64,000 nucleotides of DNA from Novilysobacter antarcticus (GCF_019802285.1 NZ_JAIEUJ010000002.1:1-64000); one strand, 5' to 3'; positions 40,264-50,398 are shown, numbered from the stretch's first letter. The notes: generated by a model from the letters alone, not told the origin. Made by a program: numbers and translations.

Positions 40264-41211
40264 TCAGCCGCGAGCGTCGGCCAAGTCCTTGATCCTCGCA
40301 TGATGCGCGACGAGATCGGCGCGTTCGGCGACAAAAATCCCCATCTGGCCCACCTTGAACTCCACCCACGCCAGCGGCAGCTCCGGCAGCAGCTCGCCCA
40401 GTGCGCGCTCCGCCTCGCCGACCTCGCAGATCAGCAACCCGTCGGTGGACAGGTGCTCGGGCGCGTCACGCAGGATCTTCAGCGCCAGGTCCAGGCCATC
40501 CTCGCCGGCGCGCAGGCCGAGCTCGGGTTCGTGGGCGTACTCGGCCGGCAGTGCGTCGGTCTCATCGTGGGTGACGTAAGGCGGGTTGGTCACGATCAGG
40601 TCGTACACCTCGCCCTGAAGATCGTTGAACAGGTCGGATTTGCGCAGGCGAACGTTGTCGGCCAGCAGGCGTTGCCGGTTTTCCGCCGCCAGCGACAGCG
40701 CGTCGTCATCGATGTCCACGCCGTCGACCTGCCAGTGCGGATGGTAGTGGGCAGTGGCGATGGCGATGCAGCCCGAGCCGGTGCACAGGTCGAGGACGCG
40801 GTTGACCTCGCGCCCGCCCAGCCACGGCTCGAAACCGGCTTCGATCAACTCGGCGATCGGTGAACGTGGCACCAGCGCGCGCGGGTCGGACTTGAAGCTG
40901 AGCCCGGCGAACCAGGCCTCGCCGGTCAGGTACGCGGCGGGAATGCGCTCGTTGATGCGCCGCTCCAGCAACCCCATCACGCGCTGCTTCTCATCAGTGG
41001 TGACGCGCGACGCACCGTAGACGGGGCTGAGGTCATGCGGCATTGACAGCGCGTGCAGCACCAGCTGGGTCGCCTCGTCCAGGGCGTTGTCATAGCTGTG
41101 GCCGAACGCAAGGCCGGCCTCGCCCAAGCGGCTGCCGCCGAAGCGGATCAGGTCGATGATCGAGATCTGCTCGAACTGGGCGGAGCCGAAATCGGCGCGG
41201 TCGACGGTCAT
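40264..41211 (-). CDS. prmB: 50S ribosomal protein L3 glutamine methyltransferase
   Basis: A 315-aa N5-glutamine methyltransferase of the HemK/PrmB family. The SAM-binding motif is [12 protein letters not shown] (141-152) and the catalytic NPPY is 209-212. The N-terminal helical domain has [17 protein letters not shown], as in PrmB. PrmB methylates L3; PrmC, the paralogue, methylates release factors. I choose PrmB because of the aroC neighbour and the longer N-terminus. ATG at 41211 begins [13 protein letters not shown]. Confidence 0.93.
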   Translation of the reverse strand: MTVDRADFGSAQFEQISIIDLIRFGGSRLGEAGLAFGHSYDNALDEATQLVLHALSMPHDLSPVYGASRVTTDEKQRVMGLLERRINERIPAAYLTGEAWFAGLSFKSDPRALVPRSPIAELIEAGFEPWLGGREVNRVLDLCTGSGCIAIATAHYHPHWQVDGVDIDDDALSLAAENRQRLLADNVRLRKSDLFNDLQGEVYDLIVTNPPYVTHDETDALPAEYAHEPELGLRAGEDGLDLALKILRDAPEHLSTDGLLICEVGEAERALGELLPELPLAWVEFKVGQMGIFVAERADLVAHHARIKDLADARG

Positions 41212-41238
41212 GGCGGCAGGCTCTGCGGAAGACCGGCG

Positions 41239-41265
41239 ATTATAGCGGCAGCGGGCGGCTATCAT
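41239..41265. promoter_or_regulatory. Divergent -10 boxes between prmB and the SCO gene
   Basis: Minus-strand TATAAT (41244-41239) points to prmB, 28 nt from its ATG; plus-strand TATCAT (41260-41265) points to the SCO gene, 33 nt from its ATG. Good -35 boxes are not obvious on either side. Confidence 0.45.
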
Positions 41266-41297
41266 GGCCGCTGATCCGCTCCACCACCGGGCTGTCC

Positions 41298-41945
41298 ATG
41301 TTCAACCGCAGCACCCTCATCATCCTGTTCGTTGCCCTGGCCGCGGGACTGGGCCTGCTCGCATCGAAGCATTTCTTCGGCCAGTCGGCGCCATCGGCAT
41401 GGCCGCAGACCAGCGCGGTCAAGCTGTTTGACCCGCCGCGGCCACTGCCGGACTTCAACCTGCGCCAGTCCGATGGCACCCAACTGGTGCCGGGCGAGCT
41501 CAACGGGCACTGGACGCTGGTCTTCCTGGGATTCACCCACTGCCCGGACATCTGCCCGCTGACCCTGTCCCAGATGGCCCAGGCGCAGGCGCAGTGGGAG
41601 TCGATTCCCGAGGCGGTGCGTCCACGCGTGCTGTTCGTCTCGGTGGATCCGGAGCGCGACACGCCCGACCGCATCGGCGAGTACGCCCACGCTTTCCACA
41701 AGGACACCCTGGCGGCAACGGCGGACATTCCCTCGCTGGAGAAGTTCGCACGCTCGCTGAGCCTGGTGTTCGCCAAGGTGCCACCGGAAGACGGCGCACC
41801 GGCGGACCAGTATTCGGTCGACCACAGCGCGACCATGGCCGTGCTGGATCCGCAGGGCCGCATGTCCGGCGTGGTCCAGCAGCCCTTCGACCCGGCCGCG
41901 CTTGCCGCCGACTTCGCTGCATTGACCACCGCCAGCGCACCTTGA
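41298..41945 (+). CDS. SCO1/SenC-family copper chaperone
   Basis: A 215-aa thioredoxin-fold protein anchored by an N-terminal helix (about 6-24) and facing the periplasm. The copper ligands are C82 and C86 (THCPDIC) and H176 (VDHSAT), all present. Such proteins deliver copper to the CuA site of cytochrome c oxidase or serve as thiol redox partners. No oxidase genes are nearby, so its target is not indicated. It is followed 7 nt later by psd. Confidence 0.92.
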   Translation: MFNRSTLIILFVALAAGLGLLASKHFFGQSAPSAWPQTSAVKLFDPPRPLPDFNLRQSDGTQLVPGELNGHWTLVFLGFTHCPDICPLTLSQMAQAQAQWESIPEAVRPRVLFVSVDPERDTPDRIGEYAHAFHKDTLAATADIPSLEKFARSLSLVFAKVPPEDGAPADQYSVDHSATMAVLDPQGRMSGVVQQPFDPAALAADFAALTTASAP

Positions 41946-41952
41946 GACTGCC

Positions 41953-42813
41953 ATGAGCCTCACCACCAGACTCACCTATGTGTTGCCGCACCGGCTGCTC
42001 TCGTCGATGGCGCGCCGCCTTGCCTACTCCGACAATCCGCGCCTGCGCGCATGGCTGATCGACACGGTCACGCAGCGGTTCGGCGTTGACCTGTCGGAGG
42101 CGGCGAAGTCCGATCCGGCCGACTACCCGACCTTCAATGCGTTTTTTACCCGCGCACTGAAGCCCGGCGCGCGCGTCGCCGACCCCGATCCGCGCGTGCT
42201 GGTGATGCCGGCAGACGGGCGGGTCAGTCAATGCGGCGCAATCACCGCCGATGCCGATGGCAGCGGCCGGATCTTCCAGGCCAAGGGCCAGTCGTTCACC
42301 ACCGCCGAACTGCTGGGCGACGCGGACGCGGCGCACGCGTTCGACAACGGGATTTTCGCCACGGTCTATCTCTCGCCGCGCGACTATCACCGCGTGCATA
42401 TGCCCTGGACGGGGCGCCTGCGCGAGACCGTGCACGTCCCGGGGCGCCTTTTCAGCGTCGGCCCGGCGGCCGTGCAGCATGTGCCGCGGCTGTTTGCCCG
42501 CAACGAACGCCTGGTGTGCCATTTCGATACCGACTTCGGTCCCATGGCGGTGGTGATGGTGGGTGCGCTGCTGGTCTCGGGTGTGGAAACCGTCTGGAGC
42601 GGCGAGGAAATCCCGGCCTACGGCACCACCACCACGGTCAAGGACTATCGGGGCGAGGACATCACGGTGGACCGTTTCGACGAAATGGCCCGCTTCAACT
42701 ACGGCTCGACCGTCATCGTGCTCTTGCCCGCCGGCGTCGCCGAACTGGCCGCCGGCCTGGGCCCGGAGACGCCGGTCAAACTGGGTCAGGCCCTGGCGAA
42801 GTTGCTCCCCTGA
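41953..42813 (+). CDS. psd: Phosphatidylserine decarboxylase (proenzyme)
   Basis: A 286-aa membrane-associated enzyme that makes phosphatidylethanolamine. The proenzyme cleaves itself before S252 in the sequence [12 protein letters not shown]; the usual LGST is YGST here, with the G-S cleavage pair kept, and the Ser becomes the pyruvoyl group. The catalytic Asp is in MPADGRVSQ (about 78-86) and the His residues in [14 protein letters not shown] (about 138-151). Length matches the bacterial type I enzyme. Confidence 0.97.
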   Translation: MSLTTRLTYVLPHRLLSSMARRLAYSDNPRLRAWLIDTVTQRFGVDLSEAAKSDPADYPTFNAFFTRALKPGARVADPDPRVLVMPADGRVSQCGAITADADGSGRIFQAKGQSFTTAELLGDADAAHAFDNGIFATVYLSPRDYHRVHMPWTGRLRETVHVPGRLFSVGPAAVQHVPRLFARNERLVCHFDTDFGPMAVVMVGALLVSGVETVWSGEEIPAYGTTTTVKDYRGEDITVDRFDEMARFNYGSTVIVLLPAGVAELAAGLGPETPVKLGQALAKLLP

Positions 42814-42855
42814 TCGCGCAGGCGCAGCTTCGCGCAGTCACCCCATAAAGAGCGA

Positions 42856-44382
42856 TCACTCGATCGACGTGCACCCGGTCAGCTTCAGCTTCTGACCCGG
42901 GCGCAAGGCATAGCGTGGCGGGCGGACGCCGTTGGCGCGGGCAAGCTGCCCGAGATCGCAACCGAACTTCTTGCTGATGGTGGTGAGCGTCTCGCCGCGC
43001 TGCACCGGGTAGTTGCGCGGCTGCGAGGTCGTATTCGCCACGGCGGCGACAACGGGCGCCGGGACGGGCCGGGTTGGCGAACCTCCCTTGACCACGGCCA
43101 TGCTTGGATCGCTCGCAACAAGCTCCCGCGCCATGTCCGCACGCGGGCCACGCACACACTGGCGTTTATACAATCCGGCGATCTGCGTGGTCGCCTGCAG
43201 GGTGGTGCCGGCGGGCAGCCGCTCGTCGGCCTGGTAGCGCGGGTTGTAGTTGCGCAGCGCGCGCATGTAGCCCTCGCGCACGCCCCGGTTGCCCAGGCAG
43301 ATCGTCAGCTGATAGATCGACGCCGGCTGCTCGAGGCGCAGCTGTGCCGGCTTGGGATCGACCCTCGGCAGCGTCAGCCCGTACTCGTCGGGATGCAGGA
43401 ACAACCATGCCGCTGCGATCACCATCGGCACGTAGTCGCGGGTCTCCGGTGGAAACTGCGCGTACACATCCGCATCCCAGAACCCCTTGCCGCCCGCGCC
43501 CTGATAGACCCGCAATGCGCGCCCTTCCCCGCCGTTGTAGGCGGCAAGTGCCAGTTCGATGTTGCCGTTGAGCTCGCGCATCCGCTCGTTGAGGTAGGAG
43601 ACGCTGGCCTCGGAGGCAGCGTAGGCGTCGTAACGGGTGTCAAAACCGGTACCGTCGTCGCCCAGGCCGAAACGCTTGCCGGTGGCGTACATGAACTGCA
43701 TCGGCCCGGCGGCGCCCGCGCGCGAGGTGGAGTGCACCCGGCCGTTGGATTCCTTGGCGAGGATGCCGAAGAGCAAGGCCTCCGGCAGCCCGGCTCGCTC
43801 GTACTGCGGCCACATCAGATGGCGCATGTACTGGTAGTTCTCGTAACTGGTCAGCAGCGAGCCGCGCATGTCGGTAAGCCAGCGGCGGATGCCTTCCTGC
43901 ACCGCCGGGTTGTACTGGACGATGCGGTCGAAGTGGTGACCGTCGTCGTCCAGCAGGGCCGCCGCGCGCGCTGCCTCGGGCACGTCATCGGCGAACGAGG
44001 TGATGTGGTGGCCCGCCGTGCCGGGCGGTAGCTCGTCAAACAACAGGTCGCTGCCCTCGATATCGGCGGTCAGCTTGAGCAACCGCTTGTAGGTGCTCAG
44101 CAGCGCCGGCACGGAACAGCCACGCTGGCCCGAGCAGGCCGCTACCACATCCTCCATGTCCTCCAGCGCCTTGTCGGCTTCGCCGCTGCCGGCCGGATCG
44201 GCGTTGCCCATCTTGACCAGCGCCTGCTTGTAGGCGGTTTCCGCGGCCTCCATGCGGGCCGTGATGGCATCGACCGCGGCCTGGTCGCGACGTGACAGGG
44301 CGGAGGCATCCACTGACATAGTCAGCAGGGCGACGCCGAAAACAGCGGCGAGCAGGCGGGAAAAGCAGTGTTGTACTGGCAT
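42856..44382 (-). CDS. MltD-like lytic transglycosylase with LysM
   Basis: A 508-aa exported murein hydrolase. The signal peptide is residues 1-28. The central SLT domain has the catalytic E211 in FGILAKESNGR, then GAAGPMQFMYATGKRFGLG and ALAAYNGGEGR (about 300). One LysM domain is at about 455-500 (YPVQRGETLTTISKKFG and YALRPGQKLKLTG). It cuts the MurNAc-GlcNAc bond forming anhydroMurNAc. An N-terminal alpha-helical region of about 170 residues precedes the SLT part and is unlike E. coli MltD. I chose ATG at 44382, which gives a clean signal peptide, although no Shine-Dalgarno is visible. Confidence 0.88.
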   Translation of the reverse strand: MPVQHCFSRLLAAVFGVALLTMSVDASALSRRDQAAVDAITARMEAAETAYKQALVKMGNADPAGSGEADKALEDMEDVVAACSGQRGCSVPALLSTYKRLLKLTADIEGSDLLFDELPPGTAGHHITSFADDVPEAARAAALLDDDGHHFDRIVQYNPAVQEGIRRWLTDMRGSLLTSYENYQYMRHLMWPQYERAGLPEALLFGILAKESNGRVHSTSRAGAAGPMQFMYATGKRFGLGDDGTGFDTRYDAYAASEASVSYLNERMRELNGNIELALAAYNGGEGRALRVYQGAGGKGFWDADVYAQFPPETRDYVPMVIAAAWLFLHPDEYGLTLPRVDPKPAQLRLEQPASIYQLTICLGNRGVREGYMRALRNYNPRYQADERLPAGTTLQATTQIAGLYKRQCVRGPRADMARELVASDPSMAVVKGGSPTRPVPAPVVAAVANTTSQPRNYPVQRGETLTTISKKFGCDLGQLARANGVRPPRYALRPGQKLKLTGCTSIE

Positions 44383-44505
44383 GGGGTCAGATAGGAGGAA
44401 GCGACATGCAGGGTAGTCTGTGGCAAGCGGGCACCGCAATCGACCGCCTGCACCGCCGCCGCGTTAGGCCATAGAATCAGCCGCAGTCCCGCCCCGGAAA
44501 CCAGC

Positions 44506-46032
44506 ATGCCCACTCTCCCTCCAGTGCTCGTCGGCAAGGCCGTCACCACGCCCCACGCACTGCCCGAAACCCAAGGGCAGGTGTTCCTGCTGCCACGACT
44601 GGGGAACCGCCATGGCCTGGTTGCCGGCGCGACGGGCACCGGCAAGACCGTCACTCTGATGACGCTGGCGGAGGGATTCTCGCGGATCGGGGTGCCGGTG
44701 TTCCTGGCCGATGTGAAGGGCGACGTCGCCGGCCTGGCCGTCCCCGGGACGATGAACGAGAAACTGCAGGCCCGGATCGACGAAATCGGCGTGGACGGCT
44801 ATACCAGCGAAGGCAGTCCCACGCTGTTCTGGGACCTGTTCGGCAAGCTCGGCCACCCGGTGCGCGCCACCGTAACCGAGGTCGGTCCGACCCTGCTCTC
44901 GCGCATGCTGGAGCTCAATGACACCCAGTCGGGGGTAATGGACATCCTGTTCAAGGTCGCCGACGACCGCGGCCTGCTGCTGCTCGACCTGGCCGACCTG
45001 CGCGCGATGCTCAACCTGCTGGCGGCGGAGCGCAAGACGATCTCCACCGAGTACGGCCTGGTCAGCAGTCCGTCGATCGGCGCGATCCAGCGCGCCCTGC
45101 TGCGGCTGCAATCGGACGGCGGCGAGCACTTCTTCGGCGAGCCTGCGCTCGAGCTTTCCGACCTGATGCGGACCAACATCGATGGTCGCGGGATGATCAG
45201 CATCCTTGCCTCCGACAGCCTGATCCTGAAACCGCGACTGTATTCCAGCTTCCTGCTCTGGCTGCTGTCGCAGCTTTTCGAGCAACTGCCCGAGGTCGGC
45301 GACCTCGACAAGCCCAAGCTGGTGTTTGTGTTCGATGAGGCGCACCTGCTCTTCAACGACGCCCCGCCTGCGCTGCGCCAGCGCGTGGAACAGGTCGTCC
45401 GGCTGATCCGATCCAAGGGCGTGGGGGTGTATTTCTGCTCGCAGTTTCCCGACGATGTGCCCGACAACATCCTCGGCCAGCTTGGCAACCGTGTGCAGCA
45501 CGCCCTGCGTGCCTTCACGCCGCGCGACCAGAAAGCGGTACGCACGGCGGCGGAGACCTTTGTCGCCAACCCGGCTCTGGACGTCGCCAAGGCGATTGGT
45601 GGCCTCGGCACCGGTGAGGCCCTTGTCTCCACGCTGCAGGACAAGGGCGTGCCGATGCCGGTCGAGCGCACCCTCATTGCGCCGCCCCGCTGCCGCATGG
45701 GGTCCATCACTCCGGCTGAGCGCGACCAGGTCCGCGCGGGCAGCCCGATCGGCGCGAAGTACGACAAACGCGTGGACCGCGAATCGGCGATGGAGCTGCT
45801 GGCGCGCAAGGCCGACGCCGCCGCGAACCAGGCCAACGCCCCCAACGCCAAACCGATCACCGAGGAGACCGGCGGCTTCGGCCAGTCGATCCGCGACATT
45901 GTGTTCGGTACCAAACGCCGCCAGGGCATGGTCGAGACCATGGCGAAGCAGAGCGCACGGACCGTTGGCAACCAGGTCGGCCGGCAGATCCTGCGCGGCG
46001 TCATGGGCGGACTGTTCGGCGGCAAGAAATGA
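44506..46032 (+). CDS. HerA-like ATPase, DUF853 family
   Basis: A 508-aa RecA/FtsK-HerA type ATPase. Walker A is GATGTGKT (41-48), Walker B is in VFVFDEAHLLF (about 274-284), and the arginine-finger region follows (EQVVRLIRSKGVGVYFCSQ). The C-terminal 100 residues are Ala/Lys-rich. The family (DUF853, helicase HerA-like C-terminal) is widespread; a role in DNA or protein translocation is presumed only from the fold. No NurA-type nuclease is next to it, so a HerA-NurA end-resection pair is not supported. Confidence 0.85.
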   Translation: MPTLPPVLVGKAVTTPHALPETQGQVFLLPRLGNRHGLVAGATGTGKTVTLMTLAEGFSRIGVPVFLADVKGDVAGLAVPGTMNEKLQARIDEIGVDGYTSEGSPTLFWDLFGKLGHPVRATVTEVGPTLLSRMLELNDTQSGVMDILFKVADDRGLLLLDLADLRAMLNLLAAERKTISTEYGLVSSPSIGAIQRALLRLQSDGGEHFFGEPALELSDLMRTNIDGRGMISILASDSLILKPRLYSSFLLWLLSQLFEQLPEVGDLDKPKLVFVFDEAHLLFNDAPPALRQRVEQVVRLIRSKGVGVYFCSQFPDDVPDNILGQLGNRVQHALRAFTPRDQKAVRTAAETFVANPALDVAKAIGGLGTGEALVSTLQDKGVPMPVERTLIAPPRCRMGSITPAERDQVRAGSPIGAKYDKRVDRESAMELLARKADAAANQANAPNAKPITEETGGFGQSIRDIVFGTKRRQGMVETMAKQSARTVGNQVGRQILRGVMGGLFGGKK

Positions 46033-46060
46033 ATCACCGGAAAACCAAGGACGTCAATCA

Positions 46061-46561
46061 ATGAACCAGAACCTGATCGCCCTCGCCTGCATTGCCGCGC
46101 TCGCGCTGGCCGCCTGCGCCCAGCAGCCCCCCGCACCGTCGACCGGCGCAGCCGTTGATGAGACCCCGGTAGAGGCCTCCCAGCCTGCCGCCGTGGACGT
46201 GGTTCCCACCGGTGAGGGTGAAGCAGCAACCTTCGACCCACGAGACTTCGCCGGGACGTTCACCGGCACATTGCCCTGCGCGGACTGCCCCGGCATGGAC
46301 GTCACCCTCACGCTGGAACCCGACGGCACCTACCGCACCACCCACGTCTACCAGGAACGTCCCGATGGGACCTGGACGATTGACGGCCACTGGTCGGTCG
46401 AGTCCGACGACGGGGTGATCCGTCTTGACCCCAACAGCAAGACCGAGCAGGACCAGCTGTACGCGATCGAGTCAAGGGAGCGCATTGTCATGCTCGACGC
46501 CGACGGCAACAAAGCGGACTCGGGAGTGGACTACGGCCTGACGCGCCAGGGCGCGCAGTAA
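46061..46561 (+). CDS. NlpE-N-terminal-like copper-homeostasis lipoprotein
   Basis: A 166-aa lipoprotein. The lipobox LAAC places the lipidated Cys at C19. The mature part has a flexible linker (about 20-60), then the NlpE N-terminal fold: [20 protein letters not shown], with the CxxC pair C73/C76, followed by [17 protein letters not shown]. In E. coli NlpE is an outer-membrane lipoprotein that senses surface contact and envelope or copper stress through Cpx; this shorter protein has only that domain. It begins 28 nt after the ATPase gene. Confidence 0.85.
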   Translation: MNQNLIALACIAALALAACAQQPPAPSTGAAVDETPVEASQPAAVDVVPTGEGEAATFDPRDFAGTFTGTLPCADCPGMDVTLTLEPDGTYRTTHVYQERPDGTWTIDGHWSVESDDGVIRLDPNSKTEQDQLYAIESRERIVMLDADGNKADSGVDYGLTRQGAQ

Positions 46562-46577
46562 GCTTGCGGAGTCGCCC

Positions 46578-47081
46578 ATGAGCCGTTGGCGCCCGCCGGT
46601 CGCAGCCAGCACCGCACTGATTACCCGCGCCGGCCACGAGCGGCTCAAGGCCGAGCTGGACGAGCTGTGGCGGGTGAAGCGCCCGGAAGTGGTCCGCGCC
46701 CTGGCTGCCGCGGCCGCGGAGGGCGATCGCTCCGAGAATGCCGAGTACACCTATCGCAAGAAGCAGCTGGGTGAGATCGACCGCCGCGTGCGCTACCTGA
46801 GCAAGCGCATTCCGGCGCTTCGGGTTGTGGATACCACGCCGGAGGATCGCCAGGCGGTGTTCTTCGGGGCGACGGTGGAGGTCGAGGACACCGCCAGCGG
46901 CGAGACCCGCACCCACCGCATCGTCGGCCCCGATGAAACCGACGCCGCCCTTGGCTGGATCAGCATCGACTCACCGCTGGCGCGGGCGATGCTCAAGAAA
47001 CGCGTGGAGGATGAGTTCGACGCGGAGCTGCCGGGCGGCAGCAACCGCTTTGCGATCGTCGACGTCTCCTACGACGAATGA
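46578..47081 (+). CDS. greB: Transcript cleavage factor GreB
   Basis: A 167-aa factor that binds the RNA polymerase secondary channel and stimulates cleavage of backtracked RNA. The coiled-coil tip has the acidic residues in [17 protein letters not shown] (about 48-64; D and E of GDRSENAEY). The C-terminal domain shows [14 protein letters not shown] (about 127-140). The longer basic coiled coil and YRKKQL favour GreB over GreA. It starts 16 nt after the lipoprotein gene. Confidence 0.95.
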   Translation: MSRWRPPVAASTALITRAGHERLKAELDELWRVKRPEVVRALAAAAAEGDRSENAEYTYRKKQLGEIDRRVRYLSKRIPALRVVDTTPEDRQAVFFGATVEVEDTASGETRTHRIVGPDETDAALGWISIDSPLARAMLKKRVEDEFDAELPGGSNRFAIVDVSYDE

Positions 47082-47095
47082 GGCGTTCGGCCTCA
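47079..47095. terminator. Convergent greB/rimO hairpin containing both stop codons
   Basis: TGAGGC and GCCTCA pair around a GTTCG loop. The TGA of greB (47079-47081) and the TGA of rimO (minus, 47095-47093) are the two ends of the same stem. Neither side has a good T-run, so termination is probably weak or factor-assisted. Confidence 0.55.
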
Positions 47096-48454
47096 ATCCT
47101 CGAACGAGACCTCACCGTAGAGGTCGTGCTCGTCGCTGCCCATGATGTGGACATCGGCGAAGTCGCCCGGCTTGAGGCCGGCAAAGTAGCCGTTCTGGAT
47201 CTGCACCACGCCGTCGATCTCCGGGGCGTCGGCCATTGAGCGACCGATCGCCAGCTCGCCGTCGACCGCGTCGATTATGCAACGCTGCACGGTGCCGACC
47301 TTGGCTTCCAGCTTCAGCGCGGAAATCTCCGCCTGCCGCTCCATGAATCGGCCCAGCCGCTCCTGTTTGACCGCCTCGTCGACCGGATCGGGCAACTCGT
47401 TGGCCTTGGCACCGGTCACCGGCGAGTAGGCGAACGCACCCACGCGATCGAGCTGGGCCTCGTCGAGGAAATCGAGCAACTCCTCAAACTCGGCCTCGGT
47501 CTCACCCGGGAAGCCGACGATGAAGGTCGAGCGGATCGTCAGGTCCGGACACACGTCGCGCCAGCTCTGGATGCGTGCCAGCGTCTTGTCGATCGCACCG
47601 GGACGCTTCATCAGCTTGAGGATCCGCGGGCTGGCGTGCTGGAACGGGATGTCCAGATACGGCAGGATCGTGCCCTCCGCCATCAGCGGAATGATCTCGT
47701 CCACGTGCGGATACGGATACACGTAGTGCAGGCGGGTCCACAGGCCCAGCTCGCCCAGGCCCTCGCACAGCGCCTTCATGCGGGTCTGGTAGGTCTTGCC
47801 GCGCCATTCGTGCTCGGCGTAGCGCACATCCACGCCGTAGGCGGACGTGTCCTGGGAGATGACCAGCAACTCCTTGACCCCACCCATGGCGAGTTTCTCC
47901 GCCTCGCGCAGGACCTGGTCAATCGGCCGCGACACCAGGTTGCCGCGCATCGACGGAATGATGCAGAAGCTGCAGCGATGATTGCAGCCCTCGGAGATCT
48001 TCAGGTACGCGTAGTGCTTCGGGGTCAGCTTGATACCGACGCCCTCGACCTGCATGTCCGGCAACAGGCTGATGAACGGGTCGTGTCGCGGCGGCACGGC
48101 CAGGTGCACCGCGCTCAGGACACTGTCGTAATCCTGCGGGCCGCTGATCGACAACACGCCCGGGTGCGCCTCGCGGATCACTTCCGCGCGCTTGCCCAGG
48201 CAGCCGGTCACGATCACCTTGCCGTTCTCGGCCATGGCCTCGCCAATCGCATCCAGCGACTCGGCCACCGCGGAATCGATGAAGCCGCAGGTGTTGACCA
48301 CCACCACGTCGGCATCGTCGTAGCGCGGCACCAGGTCGTATCCCTCGACGCGCAACTGGGTGAGGATGCGCTCTGAATCCACCAGCGCCTTGGGGCAGCC
48401 AAGGCTGACGAAACCGACCTTCGGATTTTTGGACAAAGTGTCTTGCACGGGCAT
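47093..48454 (-). CDS. rimO: Ribosomal protein S12 methylthiotransferase RimO
   Basis: A 453-aa radical-SAM enzyme that adds a methylthio group to Asp of S12. The UPF0004 domain has [15 protein letters not shown] (about 14-28), NTCGFIDSA (about 53-61) and GCLGKR (about 86), giving the three auxiliary-cluster Cys. The radical-SAM motif is CNHRCSFC (about 150-157). A TRAM domain closes the protein (about 385-450). I take ATG at 48454 ([16 protein letters not shown]); the long open frame before it is antisense to the dienelactone hydrolase gene. Confidence 0.97.
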   Translation of the reverse strand: MPVQDTLSKNPKVGFVSLGCPKALVDSERILTQLRVEGYDLVPRYDDADVVVVNTCGFIDSAVAESLDAIGEAMAENGKVIVTGCLGKRAEVIREAHPGVLSISGPQDYDSVLSAVHLAVPPRHDPFISLLPDMQVEGVGIKLTPKHYAYLKISEGCNHRCSFCIIPSMRGNLVSRPIDQVLREAEKLAMGGVKELLVISQDTSAYGVDVRYAEHEWRGKTYQTRMKALCEGLGELGLWTRLHYVYPYPHVDEIIPLMAEGTILPYLDIPFQHASPRILKLMKRPGAIDKTLARIQSWRDVCPDLTIRSTFIVGFPGETEAEFEELLDFLDEAQLDRVGAFAYSPVTGAKANELPDPVDEAVKQERLGRFMERQAEISALKLEAKVGTVQRCIIDAVDGELAIGRSMADAPEIDGVVQIQNGYFAGLKPGDFADVHIMGSDEHDLYGEVSFED

Positions 48455-48530
48455 GGAGTAACCAGTCAGCGGAATAGCGCAAGGCTCCGGGCACGAGTGC
48501 CTGGAGCCATCGCAGTGTTCGGGGACCGCG

Positions 48531-48552
48531 ATTATAGCCTTGGCGCTAGAAT
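48531..48552. promoter_or_regulatory. Divergent -10 boxes between rimO and the dienelactone hydrolase gene
   Basis: Minus-strand TATAAT (48536-48531) is 77 nt before rimO; plus-strand TAGAAT (48547-48552) is 43 nt before the hydrolase ATG. Only 10 nt lie between them, so polymerase binding would be mutually exclusive. The -35 boxes are poor. Confidence 0.45.
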
Positions 48553-48595
48553 CAACTCGTAGCCCAAGCTGCCGGACAGCTGAACGGAGCACCGC

Positions 48596-49258
48596 ATGAA
48601 CCGCTGGATCGATCTGGATACCCCGCATGGCTGCATCCGCGCCTGGCGCAGCGAGCCCGCCGGACCCTCGCGCGGGGCCATCGTGGTGCTGCAGGAGATC
48701 TTCGGGGTCAATGCGCATATCCGCGACGTCACCGACCGTTTCGCCCAGGCAGGCTTTGTGGCGCTGGCACCGGCCCTGTTCGATCCGGTCGAGCGCGATG
48801 TCGAGCTGGAATACGACGCCTCCGGTATTGCCCGCGGACTCGCGCTGACGCGTGCGCTGGGCATCGACCGCGCCGTCGACCTTGCCAACGCCAGCGCGAG
48901 CCTCCTGCAGGCCGAGGGACTGCGCACCGGTGCGGTTGGCTTCTGCTGGGGCGGCACCATCGCGCTGCTCGCCAACACCCGCCTGGGACTGCCGTCGGTG
49001 AGCTACTACGGCGGCCGCAACGTGCAGTTCCTCGACGAGCCGCTGCGCGCACCGATGATGTTCCATTTCGGCAGCCAGGACCGCAGCATCTCCGCAGCCG
49101 ACGTCGAGCAGCACCGGGAGAAATATCCGGCCGCCACCGTGCACGTCTATCACGCTGGGCATGGCTTCAACTGCGAACCGCGCGCCGACTACGACGCCGC
49201 CAGTGCGGCTCAGGCCTGGCAACGCAGCATCGACTTCTTCGAGGAGAACCTGCGATGA
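48596..49258 (+). CDS. Dienelactone hydrolase family protein
   Basis: A 220-aa alpha/beta hydrolase. The nucleophile is C117 in GFCWGG, the other triad members are D162 (GSQDRSI) and H189 (HAGHGF), and E34 in LQEIFGVN matches the conserved Glu that activates the Cys in dienelactone hydrolase. It may hydrolyse lactones or esters; no aromatic degradation genes are nearby, so a role in chloroaromatic breakdown is not indicated. Its stop overlaps the next ATG (ATGA). Confidence 0.9.
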   Translation: MNRWIDLDTPHGCIRAWRSEPAGPSRGAIVVLQEIFGVNAHIRDVTDRFAQAGFVALAPALFDPVERDVELEYDASGIARGLALTRALGIDRAVDLANASASLLQAEGLRTGAVGFCWGGTIALLANTRLGLPSVSYYGGRNVQFLDEPLRAPMMFHFGSQDRSISAADVEQHREKYPAATVHVYHAGHGFNCEPRADYDAASAAQAWQRSIDFFEENLR

Positions 49259-49677
49259 GACCGCCGCGTGACCTGGGCTGGCGGCTGGACCCCCGCCTCG
49301 CCGACGACACCCACCCCGTCACCAACCTGGAGCTGAGCGAAGTCCGCTTGATGGATGACGCCAACCACCCGTGGCTGATCCTGGTGCCACGCGTCGAGCA
49401 CGCGGTGGAATGGATCGACCTGGACGCCGAGCAGCAAGCCTGCTTGACCCGCGAGATCGACCGCTGCAGTCGTGCGCTGCGGAGCGCGTTCCAGCCGCAC
49501 AAGCTCAACGTCGCCGCGTTGGGCAACCAGGTAGAGCAACTGCACATCCACGTGATCGGCCGCTATCGCGAGGACATCGCCTGGCCGCGGCCCGTCTGGG
49601 GCAGTGCGACCGCCCTGCCCTACAAACCCGAGCTGTTGATAAAGCGGATTGAGCTCCTGCACGCCGCGCTCGACTGA
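49255..49677 (+). CDS. HIT-family protein with altered triad
   Basis: A 140-aa histidine-triad protein. The HxHxH motif reads Q95-L-H97-I-H99: the first His is Gln, while H97, the nucleophile position in Hint/Fhit enzymes, is kept. NPWLILVPR-like [10 protein letters not shown] (about 37-46) and [20 protein letters not shown] (about 84-103) define the family. It may hydrolyse nucleoside phosphoramidates or dinucleotides, but substrate is unknown. Co-translated with the dienelactone hydrolase gene by a 4-nt overlap. Confidence 0.87.
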   Translation: MRPPRDLGWRLDPRLADDTHPVTNLELSEVRLMDDANHPWLILVPRVEHAVEWIDLDAEQQACLTREIDRCSRALRSAFQPHKLNVAALGNQVEQLHIHVIGRYREDIAWPRPVWGSATALPYKPELLIKRIELLHAALD

Positions 49678-49707
49678 AGACGCCTATACGTTGGCGCCCG
49701 ACCGCGC

Positions 49708-50283
49708 TCAGGTACGCGGCAGGGTAACGCCGCGCTGGCCCTGGTACTTGCCGCCACGATCAGCGTAGGAGGTCTCGCAGATGTCATCCGCCGCGGCCTG
49801 GAAGAACAGCATCTGCGCCACCCCTTCGTTGGCATAGATCCGGGCCGGCAACGGGGTGGTGTTGGAAAACTCCAAGGTCACGTGGCCCTCCCACTCCGGC
49901 TCCAGCGGCGTCACGTTGACGATGATCCCGCAGCGCGCGTACGTGCTCTTTCCCAGGCAGACCACCAGCGTGTCGCGCGGAATACGGAAGTACTCCACGG
50001 TGCGCGCCAGCGCGAAGGAGTTGGGCGGGATGATGCATTGATCCGCCTCCACGTCGACAAAACTGCCGGGATCGAAATTCTTCGGATCCACGATCGTGGA
50101 ATTGATGTTGGTGAAGATCTTGAACTCGCGCGAGCACCGCACGTCGTAGCCGTAGCTGGACGTGCCGTAGCTGACGATGCGCTCGCCGTTGAGGTGCTTC
50201 ACCTGCCCCGGTTCGAACGGCTCGATCATGCCTCCGTCTTTTTCGGACATGCGGCGGATCCAGCGGTCGGACTTGATGCTCAT
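49708..50283 (-). CDS. dcd: dCTP deaminase
   Basis: A 191-aa trimeric enzyme that deaminates dCTP to dUTP for thymidylate synthesis. Motifs: [12 protein letters not shown] (about 39-50), [20 protein letters not shown] (about 111-130) and HVTLEFSN (134-141) with catalytic E138, the same number as in E. coli. The C-terminal [13 protein letters not shown] lid is present. Length fits the monofunctional enzyme, not the bifunctional dUTPase form. Convergent with the HIT gene, 30 nt apart. Confidence 0.97.
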   Translation of the reverse strand: MSIKSDRWIRRMSEKDGGMIEPFEPGQVKHLNGERIVSYGTSSYGYDVRCSREFKIFTNINSTIVDPKNFDPGSFVDVEADQCIIPPNSFALARTVEYFRIPRDTLVVCLGKSTYARCGIIVNVTPLEPEWEGHVTLEFSNTTPLPARIYANEGVAQMLFFQAAADDICETSYADRGGKYQGQRGVTLPRT

Positions 50284-50344
50284 GCGTTGGGTTCCCCGAT
50301 ACGATCGGCTCCGGTCGGGCGGAATCCCCGGCGGAAAACATTCG

Positions 50345-50373
50345 ATTGTAGACCGCGGCGGTGCCGGTGGCAG
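50345..50373 (-). promoter_or_regulatory. Promoter of dcd
   Basis: Minus-strand CTGCCA (50373-50368) and TACAAT (50350-50345) are 17 nt apart, with the predicted start about 55 nt before the dcd ATG. The site is between dcd and the apbC stop at 50399. Confidence 0.6.
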
Positions 50374-50398
50374 CCGCGGCCGTTGTCTGCGTCCACTA

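Noticed and set aside
44506-46032. HerA-NurA defence or DNA end-resection module
   Set aside because: There is no NurA-type nuclease or SIR2/DUF4297-type partner beside the ATPase; neighbours are a lipoprotein and greB.
47093-49222. RimO as a 709-aa protein with a long N-terminal extension
   Set aside because: The extra 256 residues are antisense to the dienelactone hydrolase gene and to the promoter region. The RimO family begins at the ATG at 48454.
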